NCBI RefSeq assembly: GCF_002980575.1
Contig: NZ_PVBS01000001.1
Span: 186,001-250,000 of the forward strand
Length of the DNA: 64,000 nt
Direction of reading: 5' to 3'
DNA from: Sphingobacterium gobiense
GTDB lineage: Bacteria > Bacteroidota > Bacteroidia > Sphingobacteriales > Sphingobacteriaceae
Shown here one piece after another: positions 1-8,392 of this stretch. A program made the translations under genes and the position numbers. Below the pieces are notes generated by a model, which was not told the DNA's origin, searched no databases, and was given only the letters and a program-made list of their open reading frames with translations. Numbering within the stretch: the first letter of the stretch is position 1; each line of letters starts with the position of its first letter.

Positions 1-1
1 A

Positions 2-421
2 TTGATATTGTATTGGGGGTTTGGAAAATGGTATGAAATGCCATTACATGCTGATTTTTGGTGGTTTGTGTTGTGTACATTCGTGTTTATGTTGGCCGTA
101 TGCTTTATCGGTGTTTTGGTAAGTATCGTTTTGCCGTCACAATTGAAAGCAACGGAAATATTGATGGTTATCGCAACACCTGCATTTATTTTAAGTGGTT
201 TCACCTGGCCGTCTAGTTTGATGCCGGCTTGGGTACAGCTTATTGCGGATGTCATTCCGTCTACCCACTACTTACGCATTTTTAGGGTTATGTTTATTCA
301 GCACGGAGAAAATTATCATACCTATAGCGATTTAATCGCCATGGCCATTATTGCTGCGGTGTGTTTTATTATTGCCACAGTAGTGCTAGCCGTGAAGATA
401 CGGAAAGTGACTCGTCGCTAA
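2..421 (+). CDS. ABC-2 type transporter permease, C-terminal part (5' truncated by window edge)
   Basis: The last 139 codons of a membrane protein are present; the true start lies before the window, so the leading TTG is not a real start. About three hydrophobic segments are visible (near residues 20-45, 55-75 and 110-132), with the segment FILSGFTWPSSLMP and a following periplasmic-like loop containing IPSTHYLRIFR. This matches the C-terminal end of ABC-2 family export permeases (YbhR/YhhJ type), which pair with an ATPase and often an HlyD-like subunit. It ends with a basic tail (KIRKVTRR). The stop codon overlaps the stop of the convergent peptidase gene by a few bases. Substrate cannot be told. 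Confidence 0.8.
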   Translation: MILYWGFGKWYEMPLHADFWWFVLCTFVFMLAVCFIGVLVSIVLPSQLKATEILMVIATPAFILSGFTWPSSLMPAWVQLIADVIPSTHYLRIFRVMFIQHGENYHTYSDLIAMAIIAAVCFIIATVVLAVKIRKVTRR

Positions 422-2586
422 ATCCCCATTTCCTCTAAAATGAATTGCGCATTGTCGATTTTGTCGGCTATCCATAATACATAACGGATATCCACACCGA
501 TGGAGCGGCTATAATCTTCGCTCCAGGCAAAATCGTTTATGGTTGCATCGTAAGCACGGTCAAAATTAACACCGATGAGTTCACCATGTGCATTCATAAT
601 CGGCGAACCAGAATTTCCACCGGTTGTATCCATATTGTAGAGGATATTGACCGGAACATCGTTAAGATCTTTCTTTACATATGCGCCGAAGTTTTTTTCC
701 AACCATGCCGCTTTAATACTTTCTGGATATTCATATTCTGATAATCCCGAATTTCCTTTTTCTATAAGCCCTTTTATCGTTGTAAACGGACTCATATACG
801 TGGCATCGGCAGGACTGTAACCTTTGATGTTTCCGAAAGTGAGGCGTAGCGTGGAATTCGCATCTGGAATAAAGTTTTTTGCTTGATATTGCTCCTTTAC
901 GGCCACGTAATCTCCCATAAGGCGATTTAAAACACCCTCACGACGTTTTTGCTCTGTATTGAATACCTCGCGCTCAGTATCCAGTTCTTTTAGGATCGTC
1001 AATAGATCATCGTTATAGTTCTTTAACGACTGGATATCTTTTAATATCGTGTTGTAGAGTGTTTCCTTGCTGTTAAGTTTGGACTTGTCTAAAGCCGCTA
1101 CTATATAATCTCCCGCTTCCTCTTTATTGGTGAAGTTTTTCTTGACGAAGTAATCAAGTTGGTTGGATCCATCTAATTGATAGGCGTCCTCAAACATACG
1201 GCGTCCAATATTTTTGTCGACCGTAAGATGATAGCTACCATAGATGTTATCTATATATTCCCGCAATTGATTAATGTTAAGCGCGAATACCTCTTCTTGT
1301 GTGTTGAGTCCATTTTGCTTGAGTATAGCTTTTTTAAAATCGTTTATTGTATAAGCTACCCGAAGCAGAGATATACTGTTATAAATGTTATTGAACCAAA
1401 GCTCTTTTGGAGCAACCTTAAAAACAGCTTGGTAATGCTTATCAATGTCGGCCATCAGTGTGCCGTATTTAGCTTGGAGATCGGGTTTGCTTGCAATGAA
1501 TTTTGTTAGTGCTTCATCTTCTTCTCGTTTGTCGCCAACCAAATTCAAATTCTGAAGCCCTTTCAATTTACCGCGATAGTTTTTCATGACGTTCGCGTTT
1601 CGCTTGATACGTGTTGCCAGCGCCAATGCTGTTTTTGGATCTTCTTTCCCTACTGCAACCATTTGTTGATTTTGAAAATCATAAAGTTCCGATGTATATG
1701 GCAGTAAATATTTTTGTTGGTATTCAATATATTGAGCCGGGCGGTGCCTAAATGTACGACCGGGATAACCTAAGATAAAAACGAAATCATTTTCGTTGAC
1801 ACCTTTTGGATTCACTTTAAGGTGTTTTTTTGGTTGGTAGGGTACGTTCTCCTTTGCGTATTTCGCCGACGATCCGTCTGGTGCTACGTAAGCACGTAAA
1901 AAAGAAAAGTCTCCCGTATGTCGCGGCCAAACCCAATTGTCTGTTTCACCTCCGAATTCACCGATATCTTGCCGAGGGACATAAACTAGACGTACATCTT
2001 CGATTGTCTTGTAACGGAAAAGTACGTAGCTTTTGCCGATGAACATCTCGGAGACTTCCGCTTTAATGGTTGGATTGTCCGTCTCTGCTCTTTTTGCAAT
2101 TTCAGACCGCTTTTTACTGATCATATTGATGCGTTCTGCTGGATCGCTAATAGAAGCTACCGCGCTTAAAATCTCTTCTGATACATCTTCGTAAGATTCT
2201 GTAATGCGAATGGTTAAACCTTGCGCTTCAATCTCCTGTTCGTAAGCATGCGCAACAAAGCCATTTTTTAAGTAATTAAACTCGGGTGAACTCGCTAACT
2301 GCACAGCACTAAATGCACAATGGTGGTTCGTAATGATAAGGCCGGTAGGAGATACGAAAGAACCCGAACAACCACTTACCTGTACTAATGCATCTACCAA
2401 TCCAATTTGTCCGGGATTATAGATGTCTTTCTCCGCTATTTTTAACCCTGCCTTTTTTAATCCTGCGCGGCTAAGCTCACTAAGGGGAAACATTCCTTCG
2501 TCGGGAATGGATGCCGAAAAATTAAATACGCTGGCTCCCAATAAAAAGGCACATAACAGGCTTCCTTTTGCTTTTAGTTTGATCAT
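418..2586 (-). CDS. dpp11: S46 family dipeptidyl-peptidase, DPP11-like (Asp/Glu-specific)
   Basis: A secreted serine exopeptidase of family S46, about 722 residues, the usual family length. It removes dipeptides from extracellular peptides in the periplasm. Visible features: N-terminal signal (KGSLLCAFLLGASVFNFSAS), the His region TGLIITNHHCAF near residue 88, the Asp region NWVWPRHTGDFSF, and the nucleophile motif TGGNSGSP near residue 659. Eighteen residues after the serine is an arginine (GVNFDR). In the studied Porphyromonas enzymes Arg at this position marks DPP11 (acidic P1) and Gly marks DPP7, so acidic specificity is inferred. I start at the ATG ending at 2586; an upstream in-frame extension to 2628 would overlap the promoter box at 2613-2620. 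Confidence 0.9.
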   Translation of the reverse strand: MIKLKAKGSLLCAFLLGASVFNFSASIPDEGMFPLSELSRAGLKKAGLKIAEKDIYNPGQIGLVDALVQVSGCSGSFVSPTGLIITNHHCAFSAVQLASSPEFNYLKNGFVAHAYEQEIEAQGLTIRITESYEDVSEEILSAVASISDPAERINMISKKRSEIAKRAETDNPTIKAEVSEMFIGKSYVLFRYKTIEDVRLVYVPRQDIGEFGGETDNWVWPRHTGDFSFLRAYVAPDGSSAKYAKENVPYQPKKHLKVNPKGVNENDFVFILGYPGRTFRHRPAQYIEYQQKYLLPYTSELYDFQNQQMVAVGKEDPKTALALATRIKRNANVMKNYRGKLKGLQNLNLVGDKREEDEALTKFIASKPDLQAKYGTLMADIDKHYQAVFKVAPKELWFNNIYNSISLLRVAYTINDFKKAILKQNGLNTQEEVFALNINQLREYIDNIYGSYHLTVDKNIGRRMFEDAYQLDGSNQLDYFVKKNFTNKEEAGDYIVAALDKSKLNSKETLYNTILKDIQSLKNYNDDLLTILKELDTEREVFNTEQKRREGVLNRLMGDYVAVKEQYQAKNFIPDANSTLRLTFGNIKGYSPADATYMSPFTTIKGLIEKGNSGLSEYEYPESIKAAWLEKNFGAYVKKDLNDVPVNILYNMDTTGGNSGSPIMNAHGELIGVNFDRAYDATINDFAWSEDYSRSIGVDIRYVLWIADKIDNAQFILEEMGI

Positions 2587-2612
2587 AAACTTCCAAATTT
2601 TAGCATTCTCTC

Positions 2613-2620
2613 CAAAGTTA
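2613..2620 (-). promoter_or_regulatory. Bacteroidota -7 box for the S46 peptidase
   Basis: The minus strand reads TAACTTTG, an exact TAnnTTTG -7 box, about 27 bases before the chosen ATG. It supports the shorter peptidase start. Confidence 0.55.
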
Positions 2621-2750
2621 AGAAACATTTCCGACTAGGGATAGACGGCAGAGGGTATTCTTTATTTCAAATAATTTGCAGTTTAAATCTGTACTAAGTT
2701 TGATGTTTCAAGTTAGACTAGACCAAACTAAATTTTTTGAGGAAATAATC

Positions 2751-3085
2751 ATGAAAACAGATTCTATAAATCGAAATTTACGCTTTCCCTAGGTGTGGGA
2801 TTGCTCTTGACATTTTTAACGCGTTGTAATAAAGCGATAGAGCGTACAGAGCAGCAGCCCAATCTCATCATCATCAATATGGACGATCTGGGGTATGATG
2901 ACGTGGGCGCTTATGATGCAGAAAGTATCTCTACGCCGAACATGGTTGGCCAATGAGGGTATTCTGTTTACCAATGTTTACGCGGCGTCCTCGACCTGTA
3001 CACCTAGCCATTTCGGTATGCTGGCCGGTGTGAAGAATTGAGAGGAAAAAAAGTACAAAAGGTTGAAGAACTGAAATTACAATAA
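2751..3085 (+). pseudogene. Sulfatase remnant (frameshifted, internally deleted)
   Basis: Three pieces of a sulfatase (alkaline-phosphatase superfamily, secreted lipoprotein type) are recognisable in different frames. After ATG at 2751 the frame stops at once. A second frame (from about 2768) gives a lipoprotein-like signal ending LLLTFLTRCNK and then PNLIIINMDDLGYDDVGAYD, the typical metal-binding N-terminus. At about 2942 a small deletion shifts to a third frame that reads WLANEGILFTNVYAASST, then CTPSHFGMLAG, and stops at 3039-3041. The C-x-P-S-R formylglycine signature reads CTPSH, so the arginine is also lost. A short last piece, ELRGKKVQKVEELKLQ then stop (to 3085), resembles sulfatase C-termini, which would mean the gene's centre is deleted. 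Non-functional. The N-terminal assignment is firm; the C-terminal piece is tentative. Confidence 0.8.
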
Positions 3086-3195
3086 TCCTCTTATGTAAAA
3101 AGATGAAGAAGACACTGAATAAATATCCGTGTCGTATTTTTGGAAATTAAGGACGTCTCGGATACATTCGGGAGACCTCTTCTCAAATAAATACC

Positions 3196-3203
3196 TACCT
3201 TTG
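3196..3203 (+). promoter_or_regulatory. -7 box for oxyR
   Basis: TACCTTTG lies 20 bases before the oxyR ATG and fits TAnnTTTG exactly. Just upstream (3154-3176) is a weak inverted repeat, GTCTCG...CGGGAGAC. It could be a terminator relic of the sulfatase gene or an operator; this is undecided. Confidence 0.5.
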
Positions 3204-3223
3204 CTTAGTTAAAAATCGATAGG

Positions 3224-4165
3224 ATGACACTTGTGCAACTGGAATATATTATAGCTGTGGATACTTACCGTAGTTTTGTCGCTGCGGCAGAGCACTGTTA
3301 TGTAACACAGCCGACCTTGAGTATGCAGATTCAGAAATTGGAAGAGTCGTTGGGAGCGAAAATATTTGATCGGAGCCGACAGCCGGTGGTGCCTACTGAA
3401 ATAGGAGAAAAGATTGTTCGACAAGCACGTGTGGTATTGAATGAGAGCAAAAAAATAGAGGAATTATTGCAAGAGGAGAGAGGCGTTGTTTCGGGCGAAC
3501 TAAAATTGGGCGTTATTCCGACGGTAGCACCCTATTTGCTTCCGGACGTCTTGACAAAGATGCTTCAAGCCTACCCACAACTGCAGCTACAGATTTGGGA
3601 ATATACGACCGAAAGGATTATTCAAGAGCTTAAAACAGGGCGCTTGGACTGTGGTATTCTTTCTACCCCTTTACAGGAAGCTGGTATAGAAGAAAGGGAA
3701 TTGTACTACGAAACTTTTGTCGCGTATGTATCAGAAAAAAGTCCACTATACGAAAAAAAGATAGTAACGGCAGACGAAATCGCCAATGAAAAATTATGGC
3801 TTCTTAACGAGGGACACTGTATGCGAGGGCAAGTCCTAAATATATGTCATTATAAGCATAATCAAGCTGCTGAGGGAACATTTGAGTATAATACTGGGAG
3901 TGTCGAAACCCTGAAACGGATGGTGGATATCAATGGAGGGATTACGATATTGCCAGAAATGAGCATCCTGGGGTATGATGAAGATCAGCTTAACCACGTA
4001 AGGTATTTCAAAATGCCAGAGCCCGTTCGAGAAATAAGCTTGGTAACGACCTCAAACTTCGTGAAGAAACAGGCTGTTAATGCCTTGAAAAATGAAATTT
4101 TAGCTATTGTACCCGAACGTTTTAAAACGAAAAAGAAAAGAGAAGTAATGGGGTTTGACCTCTAA
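3224..4165 (+). CDS. oxyR: Hydrogen peroxide-sensing LysR-type regulator OxyR
   Basis: A 313-residue LysR-family regulator: winged helix-turn-helix at residues 1-60 (FVAAAEHCYVTQPTLSMQIQ) and a substrate-binding-like sensor domain from about 92. The diagnostic OxyR motif EGHCMRGQVLNIC is present, with cysteines at residues 199 and 208. These are the same numbers as the peroxide-reactive Cys199 and resolving Cys208 of E. coli OxyR. It should therefore form a disulfide on oxidation and activate peroxide-defence genes. No catalase, dps or ahpC lies beside it. The ClC gene follows after 17 bases and is probably co-transcribed. Confidence 0.95.
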   Translation: MTLVQLEYIIAVDTYRSFVAAAEHCYVTQPTLSMQIQKLEESLGAKIFDRSRQPVVPTEIGEKIVRQARVVLNESKKIEELLQEERGVVSGELKLGVIPTVAPYLLPDVLTKMLQAYPQLQLQIWEYTTERIIQELKTGRLDCGILSTPLQEAGIEERELYYETFVAYVSEKSPLYEKKIVTADEIANEKLWLLNEGHCMRGQVLNICHYKHNQAAEGTFEYNTGSVETLKRMVDINGGITILPEMSILGYDEDQLNHVRYFKMPEPVREISLVTTSNFVKKQAVNALKNEILAIVPERFKTKKKREVMGFDL

Positions 4166-4182
4166 TAAGGGACTGTGTTAAC

Positions 4183-5973
4183 ATGAAAGTAAACATTAGA
4201 AAGAAACTAGACGAACTGAACCGCTGGCGGATGCAGAAAATTTCAAACCGGAATTTTCTAATTATACTGGCGTTTCTCGTTGGGATTATAGGCGGGCTGG
4301 CGGCTGCACTGTTAAAAGGTCTGACGCATTTTATTGCGGCCACGCTGCAGAACGATATTGAATGGCATTATAAATATTCGTTTTATTTGATTCTCCCGCT
4401 TCTGGGTATTTTGTTGAGTGTATTATATGTGCGCAAGTTTCTCAAAAAGAAGAAATTTGAACACGGTATCACACCTATTATTTATGCAATTTCGCGGAAA
4501 TCCAGTCGTATAGAGCCACATAATGTGTATTCACAGATCGTGACGAGCGCTATCACGGTGGGCTTTGGTGGTTCTTGTGGTTTAGAGGCTCCTATTGCGT
4601 ATAGCGGTTCGTCCATCGGGTCCAATATAGGACGTTTCTTTGGTTTACAATATAAGGAGATTACCATGTTGTTGGCTTGTGGTGCAGCTGCAGGGATTGC
4701 GGGAGCCTTTAACAGCCCTATTGCGGGGATGATTTTTGCTATCGAGATCTTACTACCGGAGTTTTCGATACCCGCCTTTATTCCTTTATTGATTTCTGCC
4801 GCATTAGCCTCCGTTGTTTCTCGGTTACTGTATAGTGAACCTCTTTTTCATACGGCTAGTACCGAGTGGGAGGTCGGAGCACTTATCTTCTATATACTAT
4901 TAGCGGTAATTGTTGGTCTCTATACGGTTTATTTTGCAAAAATAAGCACATCCATAAAATCTTGGTTCGCGAAAATCGATAATCCTTACCATAAGGTGTG
5001 GTTCAGTGGCATTTCGTTAGGGCTGATGATTTTCATTTTCCCCGCGTTATATGGTGAAGGATATCTCGCAATCCAACAAATGCTGGACGGACAGTTTGAC
5101 GCTATTGTGAAGAATAGCCTCTTTGCTGATTATAGACATATGGCGGGTGTCGTTGTATGTTATACTGTTTTGACCCTGTTCGCGAAATCTTTTGCATCAC
5201 TTTTTACATTGAACGGAGGTGGAAATGGAGGGGTGTTCGGCCCTAGCTTGGTAATGGGCGGGCTTCTTGGCTTTGCTTTTGCCTACGGTATCAATCAGAC
5301 CGGTGTTGTGATGCTCAATGTACCTAATTTTGTAGTAGCTGGTATGGCCGGTGCATTGGCGGGCATTATGCATGCACCGCTGACAGGTCTGTTTCTGATA
5401 GCAGAAATTACGGGTGGCTATACACTTATGGTACCGTTGATGTTAGTTACGTCTATATCTTACCTCATCAATCGCTCTATACTCAAACATTCTATCTATA
5501 CAAAAGTATTGGCAGATTCGGGAGATTTGCTTTCCTACGAAGATAAAGATCGAACAGTGTTAAGTATGATGAAGCTCCGATATGTGCTAGAGACTAACTT
5601 TGTCATATTGCGACTCCATGAAACGCCATTGGATAGAAAATCGGATATTATCCATTCAAAACGTAATATATTTCCTATCGTAGATGATAGTGGGAAATTG
5701 TTGGGGACAATCTACAGTGAACGGCTTTTTGCCATTTTATTGGGCGAAGAGGAGGGGGCTGACAAGACGTTCGAACAGTTGGCTCAAAAACCTAACGATG
5801 TTGTCCGCGACAAAGAGAATATGGAAATCGTGATGACCAAGATGAACAAAGACGACGTGTGGATATTGCCTGTGGTCGACGAGGATGATCGATATTTAGG
5901 ATTTATTTCAAAATCCAGTGTATTCAATAAATATAGAGCATTATTGGTTAGGCAAGGGCATTATCTGGAGTGA
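4183..5973 (+). CDS. ClC-family chloride channel/antiporter with C-terminal CBS domains
   Basis: A 596-residue inner-membrane protein with about 10-11 hydrophobic segments up to residue ~440, then a tandem CBS pair (residues ~470-590: IFPIVDDSGKLLGTIYSER and WILPVVDEDDRYLGFIS), which usually binds adenine nucleotides. ClC signatures are GGSCGLEAP (residues 129-137, gating Glu at 135; most family members read GREGP here) and GGGNGGVFGPSLVMGG for the anion-binding region. Function: chloride channel or Cl-/H+ exchange; selectivity is not certain because of the GLEAP variant. Directly downstream of oxyR, probably one transcript. The stop overlaps the end of convergent ribE by 13 bases. Confidence 0.88.
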   Translation: MKVNIRKKLDELNRWRMQKISNRNFLIILAFLVGIIGGLAAALLKGLTHFIAATLQNDIEWHYKYSFYLILPLLGILLSVLYVRKFLKKKKFEHGITPIIYAISRKSSRIEPHNVYSQIVTSAITVGFGGSCGLEAPIAYSGSSIGSNIGRFFGLQYKEITMLLACGAAAGIAGAFNSPIAGMIFAIEILLPEFSIPAFIPLLISAALASVVSRLLYSEPLFHTASTEWEVGALIFYILLAVIVGLYTVYFAKISTSIKSWFAKIDNPYHKVWFSGISLGLMIFIFPALYGEGYLAIQQMLDGQFDAIVKNSLFADYRHMAGVVVCYTVLTLFAKSFASLFTLNGGGNGGVFGPSLVMGGLLGFAFAYGINQTGVVMLNVPNFVVAGMAGALAGIMHAPLTGLFLIAEITGGYTLMVPLMLVTSISYLINRSILKHSIYTKVLADSGDLLSYEDKDRTVLSMMKLRYVLETNFVILRLHETPLDRKSDIIHSKRNIFPIVDDSGKLLGTIYSERLFAILLGEEEGADKTFEQLAQKPNDVVRDKENMEIVMTKMNKDDVWILPVVDEDDRYLGFISKSSVFNKYRALLVRQGHYLE

Positions 5974-6560
5974 TCACGCATAGCTATTATTTTGGAGACG
6001 TATTTTCCAACAATATCAAATTCTAAATTGACGGTGTCGCCTATACTTACCTGTTGCAGATTGGTGTGTTCTATGGTGTAGGGAATAATGGCCACTGAAA
6101 ATTGACTCGCCTGCGAATTGACTACGGTTAAGCTAATTCCATTTACAGTTATAGAGCCTTTTTCCACCGTTATGTTTTGCTGTAGGGGTTGATATTCAAA
6201 GGTAAACAGCCAACTTCCCTGTTGTTCTTCTTTCGCAATACAAATAGCGGTTTGGTCTACGTGTCCCTGTACAATGTGGCCATCGAATCGCCCGTTCGCC
6301 AGCGTACAGCGTTCTAGATTGATCAAGTCATTAACTTTTAAAGCTCCTAAATTAGATTTGCGTAATGTCTCTTGTATAGCTGTCACTTTGTGAACATTCT
6401 CCTCTATTCCGACAACAGTTAAGCATACGCCATTATGCGATATACTTTGGTCAATTTTCAACTCGTTAGAAATATCGGATTGTATAAAGAAATGTATATT
6501 TCCTAATTCGTTTTCTATGTCGGTCACAATTCCTACAGTTTCAATAATGCCGGTAAACAT
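5961..6560 (-). CDS. ribE: Riboflavin synthase, alpha chain
   Basis: About 199 residues, the usual length, with two tandem lumazine-binding barrels. The first starts MFTGIIETVG and contains SISHNGVCLTVVG; the second contains GHIVQGHVDQ and GSITVNGISLTVVN. The enzyme converts two 6,7-dimethyl-8-ribityllumazine molecules into riboflavin and the pyrimidine precursor in the cytosol. The start chosen is the ATG of MFTGII at 6560; five extra upstream codons in the open frame overlap the region of the promoter box. No other rib genes are nearby, so it is a stand-alone unit. Confidence 0.96.
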   Translation of the reverse strand: MFTGIIETVGIVTDIENELGNIHFFIQSDISNELKIDQSISHNGVCLTVVGIEENVHKVTAIQETLRKSNLGALKVNDLINLERCTLANGRFDGHIVQGHVDQTAICIAKEEQQGSWLFTFEYQPLQQNITVEKGSITVNGISLTVVNSQASQFSVAIIPYTIEHTNLQQVSIGDTVNLEFDIVGKYVSKIIAMRDHSR

Positions 6561-6572
6561 AATATTTTTTTG

Positions 6573-6580
6573 CAAAGGTA
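6573..6580 (-). promoter_or_regulatory. -7 box for ribE with a very short leader
   Basis: Minus strand TACCTTTG sits only 12 bases before the ribE ATG. Transcription would begin within about 10 bases of the start codon. No room is left for an FMN riboswitch, and none is seen. Confidence 0.55.
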
Positions 6581-6672
6581 ACTTTTTTATGTCTTATTTA
6601 TCCATGCGTGTTTATTTTATAACGGTATGGATGAGAACTTCGTGATTTTCCCCTAAAATAGAAGAAGAAAAA

Positions 6673-6704
6673 TTGGGAGGTATAATAATTATATTTTACC
6701 TTTG
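6673..6704 (+). promoter_or_regulatory. Orphan promoter (TTG - 21 nt - TACCTTTG)
   Basis: TTG at 6673-6675 and an exact TAnnTTTG box at 6697-6704 form a Bacteroidota promoter on the plus strand. No protein-coding gene follows on that strand; the next feature is a terminator about 45 bases downstream. Confidence 0.5.
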
Positions 6705-6707
6705 CTA

Positions 6708-6788
6708 TAGGTTTAGGTTGATTATCCCATTTATGGGATTATATTTTTAAAGCCTGGGAAATCGCCAGATTACTCCCGGGCTTTTTTG
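6708..6788 (+). ncRNA. Candidate small RNA, about 80 nt
   Basis: A short unit runs from the orphan promoter to a strong intrinsic terminator. It contains a first hairpin (ATCCCAT at 6724-6730 with ATGGGAT at 6733-6739). The terminator stem is AGCCTGGGA at 6751-6759 with TCCCGGGCT at 6774-6782, nine pairs including one G-U, followed by six T. The hairpin also sits just after the stop of the convergent DUF3078 gene and can end that transcript. The alternative is that the promoter match is chance and only the terminator is real. No known RNA family is recognised. Confidence 0.4.
6751..6787 (+). terminator. Intrinsic terminator, probably bidirectional
   Basis: A nine-pair stem (6751-6759 with 6774-6782) is followed by TTTTTT on the plus strand. 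On the minus strand it lies immediately after the DUF3078 stop with a weaker T-rich tail. Confidence 0.75.
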
Positions 6789-6791
6789 ATG

Positions 6792-7691
6792 CTAGAATTT
6801 ATAAGTGATTCCTGCACCAAGTATCTGTCTAACCTGAAGGCCAGGACCTTTAGTTTCTACACCATTTCTTACTTTTGGCACATCGGTATTATCGTCATAT
6901 ATCAATTGCACACCTGCATTTACTGTGATAAATCGATTCACTTCCATAAAAAGATTGGCAGTGTAATCAACGTCTACGTTTTGCGGATCTTCTAGGTAGT
7001 TGGAATACAGCTTTAAGATGTTTTCTAACGATATATTTTCCATTAGGTTGACCTTGTAGTAAGCATCTAAAGATGCACCTAGTTCAAACCTTAATTTTTC
7101 ACCAGGATCTACGCCGAATGCTCCCACATTCGATAGTGAGTCGTTTGTGACAAAAATGAAGCGCGCGGCCATCGGCGATAGATTAACCTTAAAATTGTCT
7201 GACCTTTTATATGCCATACCAGGACCAAAACTCAGATAGGCCGGAGCGAAACTTGCAGAAATCTTGTCCCTTCCGGTGTCGGCGTAATTGTATCCATTTG
7301 CAAATTGGGTGTTAAAGTTCATAAAGAATGTGTATAACCAATATGGCGATGCTTCGTAACCAAGCAAACTATTTAGTGCAAGCCGGTCGTCGTTTTTACG
7401 CCAACCCGTTTCCTTTTGGAAAGTCTGTCCGTAAGCGGCCAATACTTTATTGTCCCAGCTCCATTTATCTTTTTTATAATTAAAGTCATAATTAAAGATC
7501 AAATTTCCGGCAAAGGAATTAACACCTCCGGCAGCCCAGTTAGAGAACGAGCTTTGATTGATCAGAAATGTGTTTTCACCCTTAATAGTCCAGGTTTTAG
7601 TGGTGTCTTGTACGGAACTTTCTTCCTGCGCATTTACGCTGACTGCCAATAGTAGTGTACAGACGCTAGAAATGGTTTTAAATAACTTCAT
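6792..7691 (-). CDS. DUF3078 domain-containing outer-membrane-type protein
   Basis: A 299-residue protein with a Sec signal peptide (MKLFKTISSVCTLLLAVSVNAQ) followed by an all-beta domain rich in alternating polar and aromatic residues. It shows the family opening WTIKGENTFLINQSSFSNW and repeated segments such as KDKWSWDNKVLAAYGQ. These belong to DUF3078, a Bacteroidota family predicted to be a small outer-membrane barrel; its function is unknown. The open frame extends to 7775, but the ATG at 7691 gives a clean signal peptide. It ends in GAGITYKF, an aromatic C-terminus as expected for a barrel. Confidence 0.85.
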   Translation of the reverse strand: MKLFKTISSVCTLLLAVSVNAQEESSVQDTTKTWTIKGENTFLINQSSFSNWAAGGVNSFAGNLIFNYDFNYKKDKWSWDNKVLAAYGQTFQKETGWRKNDDRLALNSLLGYEASPYWLYTFFMNFNTQFANGYNYADTGRDKISASFAPAYLSFGPGMAYKRSDNFKVNLSPMAARFIFVTNDSLSNVGAFGVDPGEKLRFELGASLDAYYKVNLMENISLENILKLYSNYLEDPQNVDVDYTANLFMEVNRFITVNAGVQLIYDDNTDVPKVRNGVETKGPGLQVRQILGAGITYKF

Positions 7692-7861
7692 TTTTCTTGA
7701 TTTTATTAATAAATGTAATTTTGATGTGAAATATAGGATGAAAATAGTAAATTGTTTAGACTTCATCTCGTTCATGTTAGATCTAGTTTGTTAATTACAG
7801 GAATTAAAAAAATACGCGGCTTTTTAGAATAAATGAGGGATATTTGTTGAAATATAACAAA

Positions 7862-8335
7862 ATGAAAACAACGCTATTGTGTATCGGAAAAACGGATGAG
7901 AGTTTTATTAAAATGGGTATCGAAAATTATGCGAAGCGGCTAAAGCATTATGTATATTTTAATATTTCTGTTATTCCTGATATTAAAAGCACAAGACACT
8001 TAACACAAGAACAACAAAAGACGAGAGAAGGTGAGCTTATCCTAAAACAATTGAAGAATGGGGATTTTGTGATCTTATTAGACGAACGTGGAAAAGCGTT
8101 CCGTTCGGTAGAGTTTGCGAAGTTTCTGGAGCAAAAAATAGTGGGTTCTGTTCAGCATATTGTATTTGTTATTGGAGGTCCCTATGGTTTTTCGGAAGAA
8201 GTATATAAACGGGCCAACGAACGGTTATCGTTGTCCAAAATGACATTTTCCCATCAGATGATTCGTTTGTTTTTTGTGGAGCAGCTTTATCGGGCATTTA
8301 CAATTCAACGGAGAGAACCTTACCACCACGAATAA
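7862..8335 (+). CDS. rlmH: 23S rRNA (pseudouridine1915-N3)-methyltransferase RlmH
   Basis: A 157-residue SPOUT-fold methyltransferase, the standard length. It methylates pseudouridine 1915 in helix 69 of 23S rRNA using S-adenosylmethionine. The family C-terminal knot is present: IVFVIGGPYGFSEEVYKRA, then LSLSKMTFSHQMIRLFFVEQ and the end YRAFTIQRREPYHHE. The ATG at 7862 (MKTTLLCIGKT) is chosen over the upstream TTG at 7844. The next gene is a tiny membrane protein 57 bases downstream. Confidence 0.97.
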   Translation: MKTTLLCIGKTDESFIKMGIENYAKRLKHYVYFNISVIPDIKSTRHLTQEQQKTREGELILKQLKNGDFVILLDERGKAFRSVEFAKFLEQKIVGSVQHIVFVIGGPYGFSEEVYKRANERLSLSKMTFSHQMIRLFFVEQLYRAFTIQRREPYHHE

Positions 8336-8392
8336 ATAATTTTTTATGTAAATTTACGGTTATTATCATCACCATAGAAAAAGGAGGCAGTT

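Noticed and set aside
6786..6995. 69-codon plus-strand frame after the 6.7 kb terminator
   Set aside because: It lies antisense to the DUF3078 coding region, begins inside the terminator, and its translation has no protein-like pattern.
7844..7861. Longer start (TTG) for rlmH
   Set aside because: It adds six unrelated residues; the ATG at 7862 gives the standard family length.
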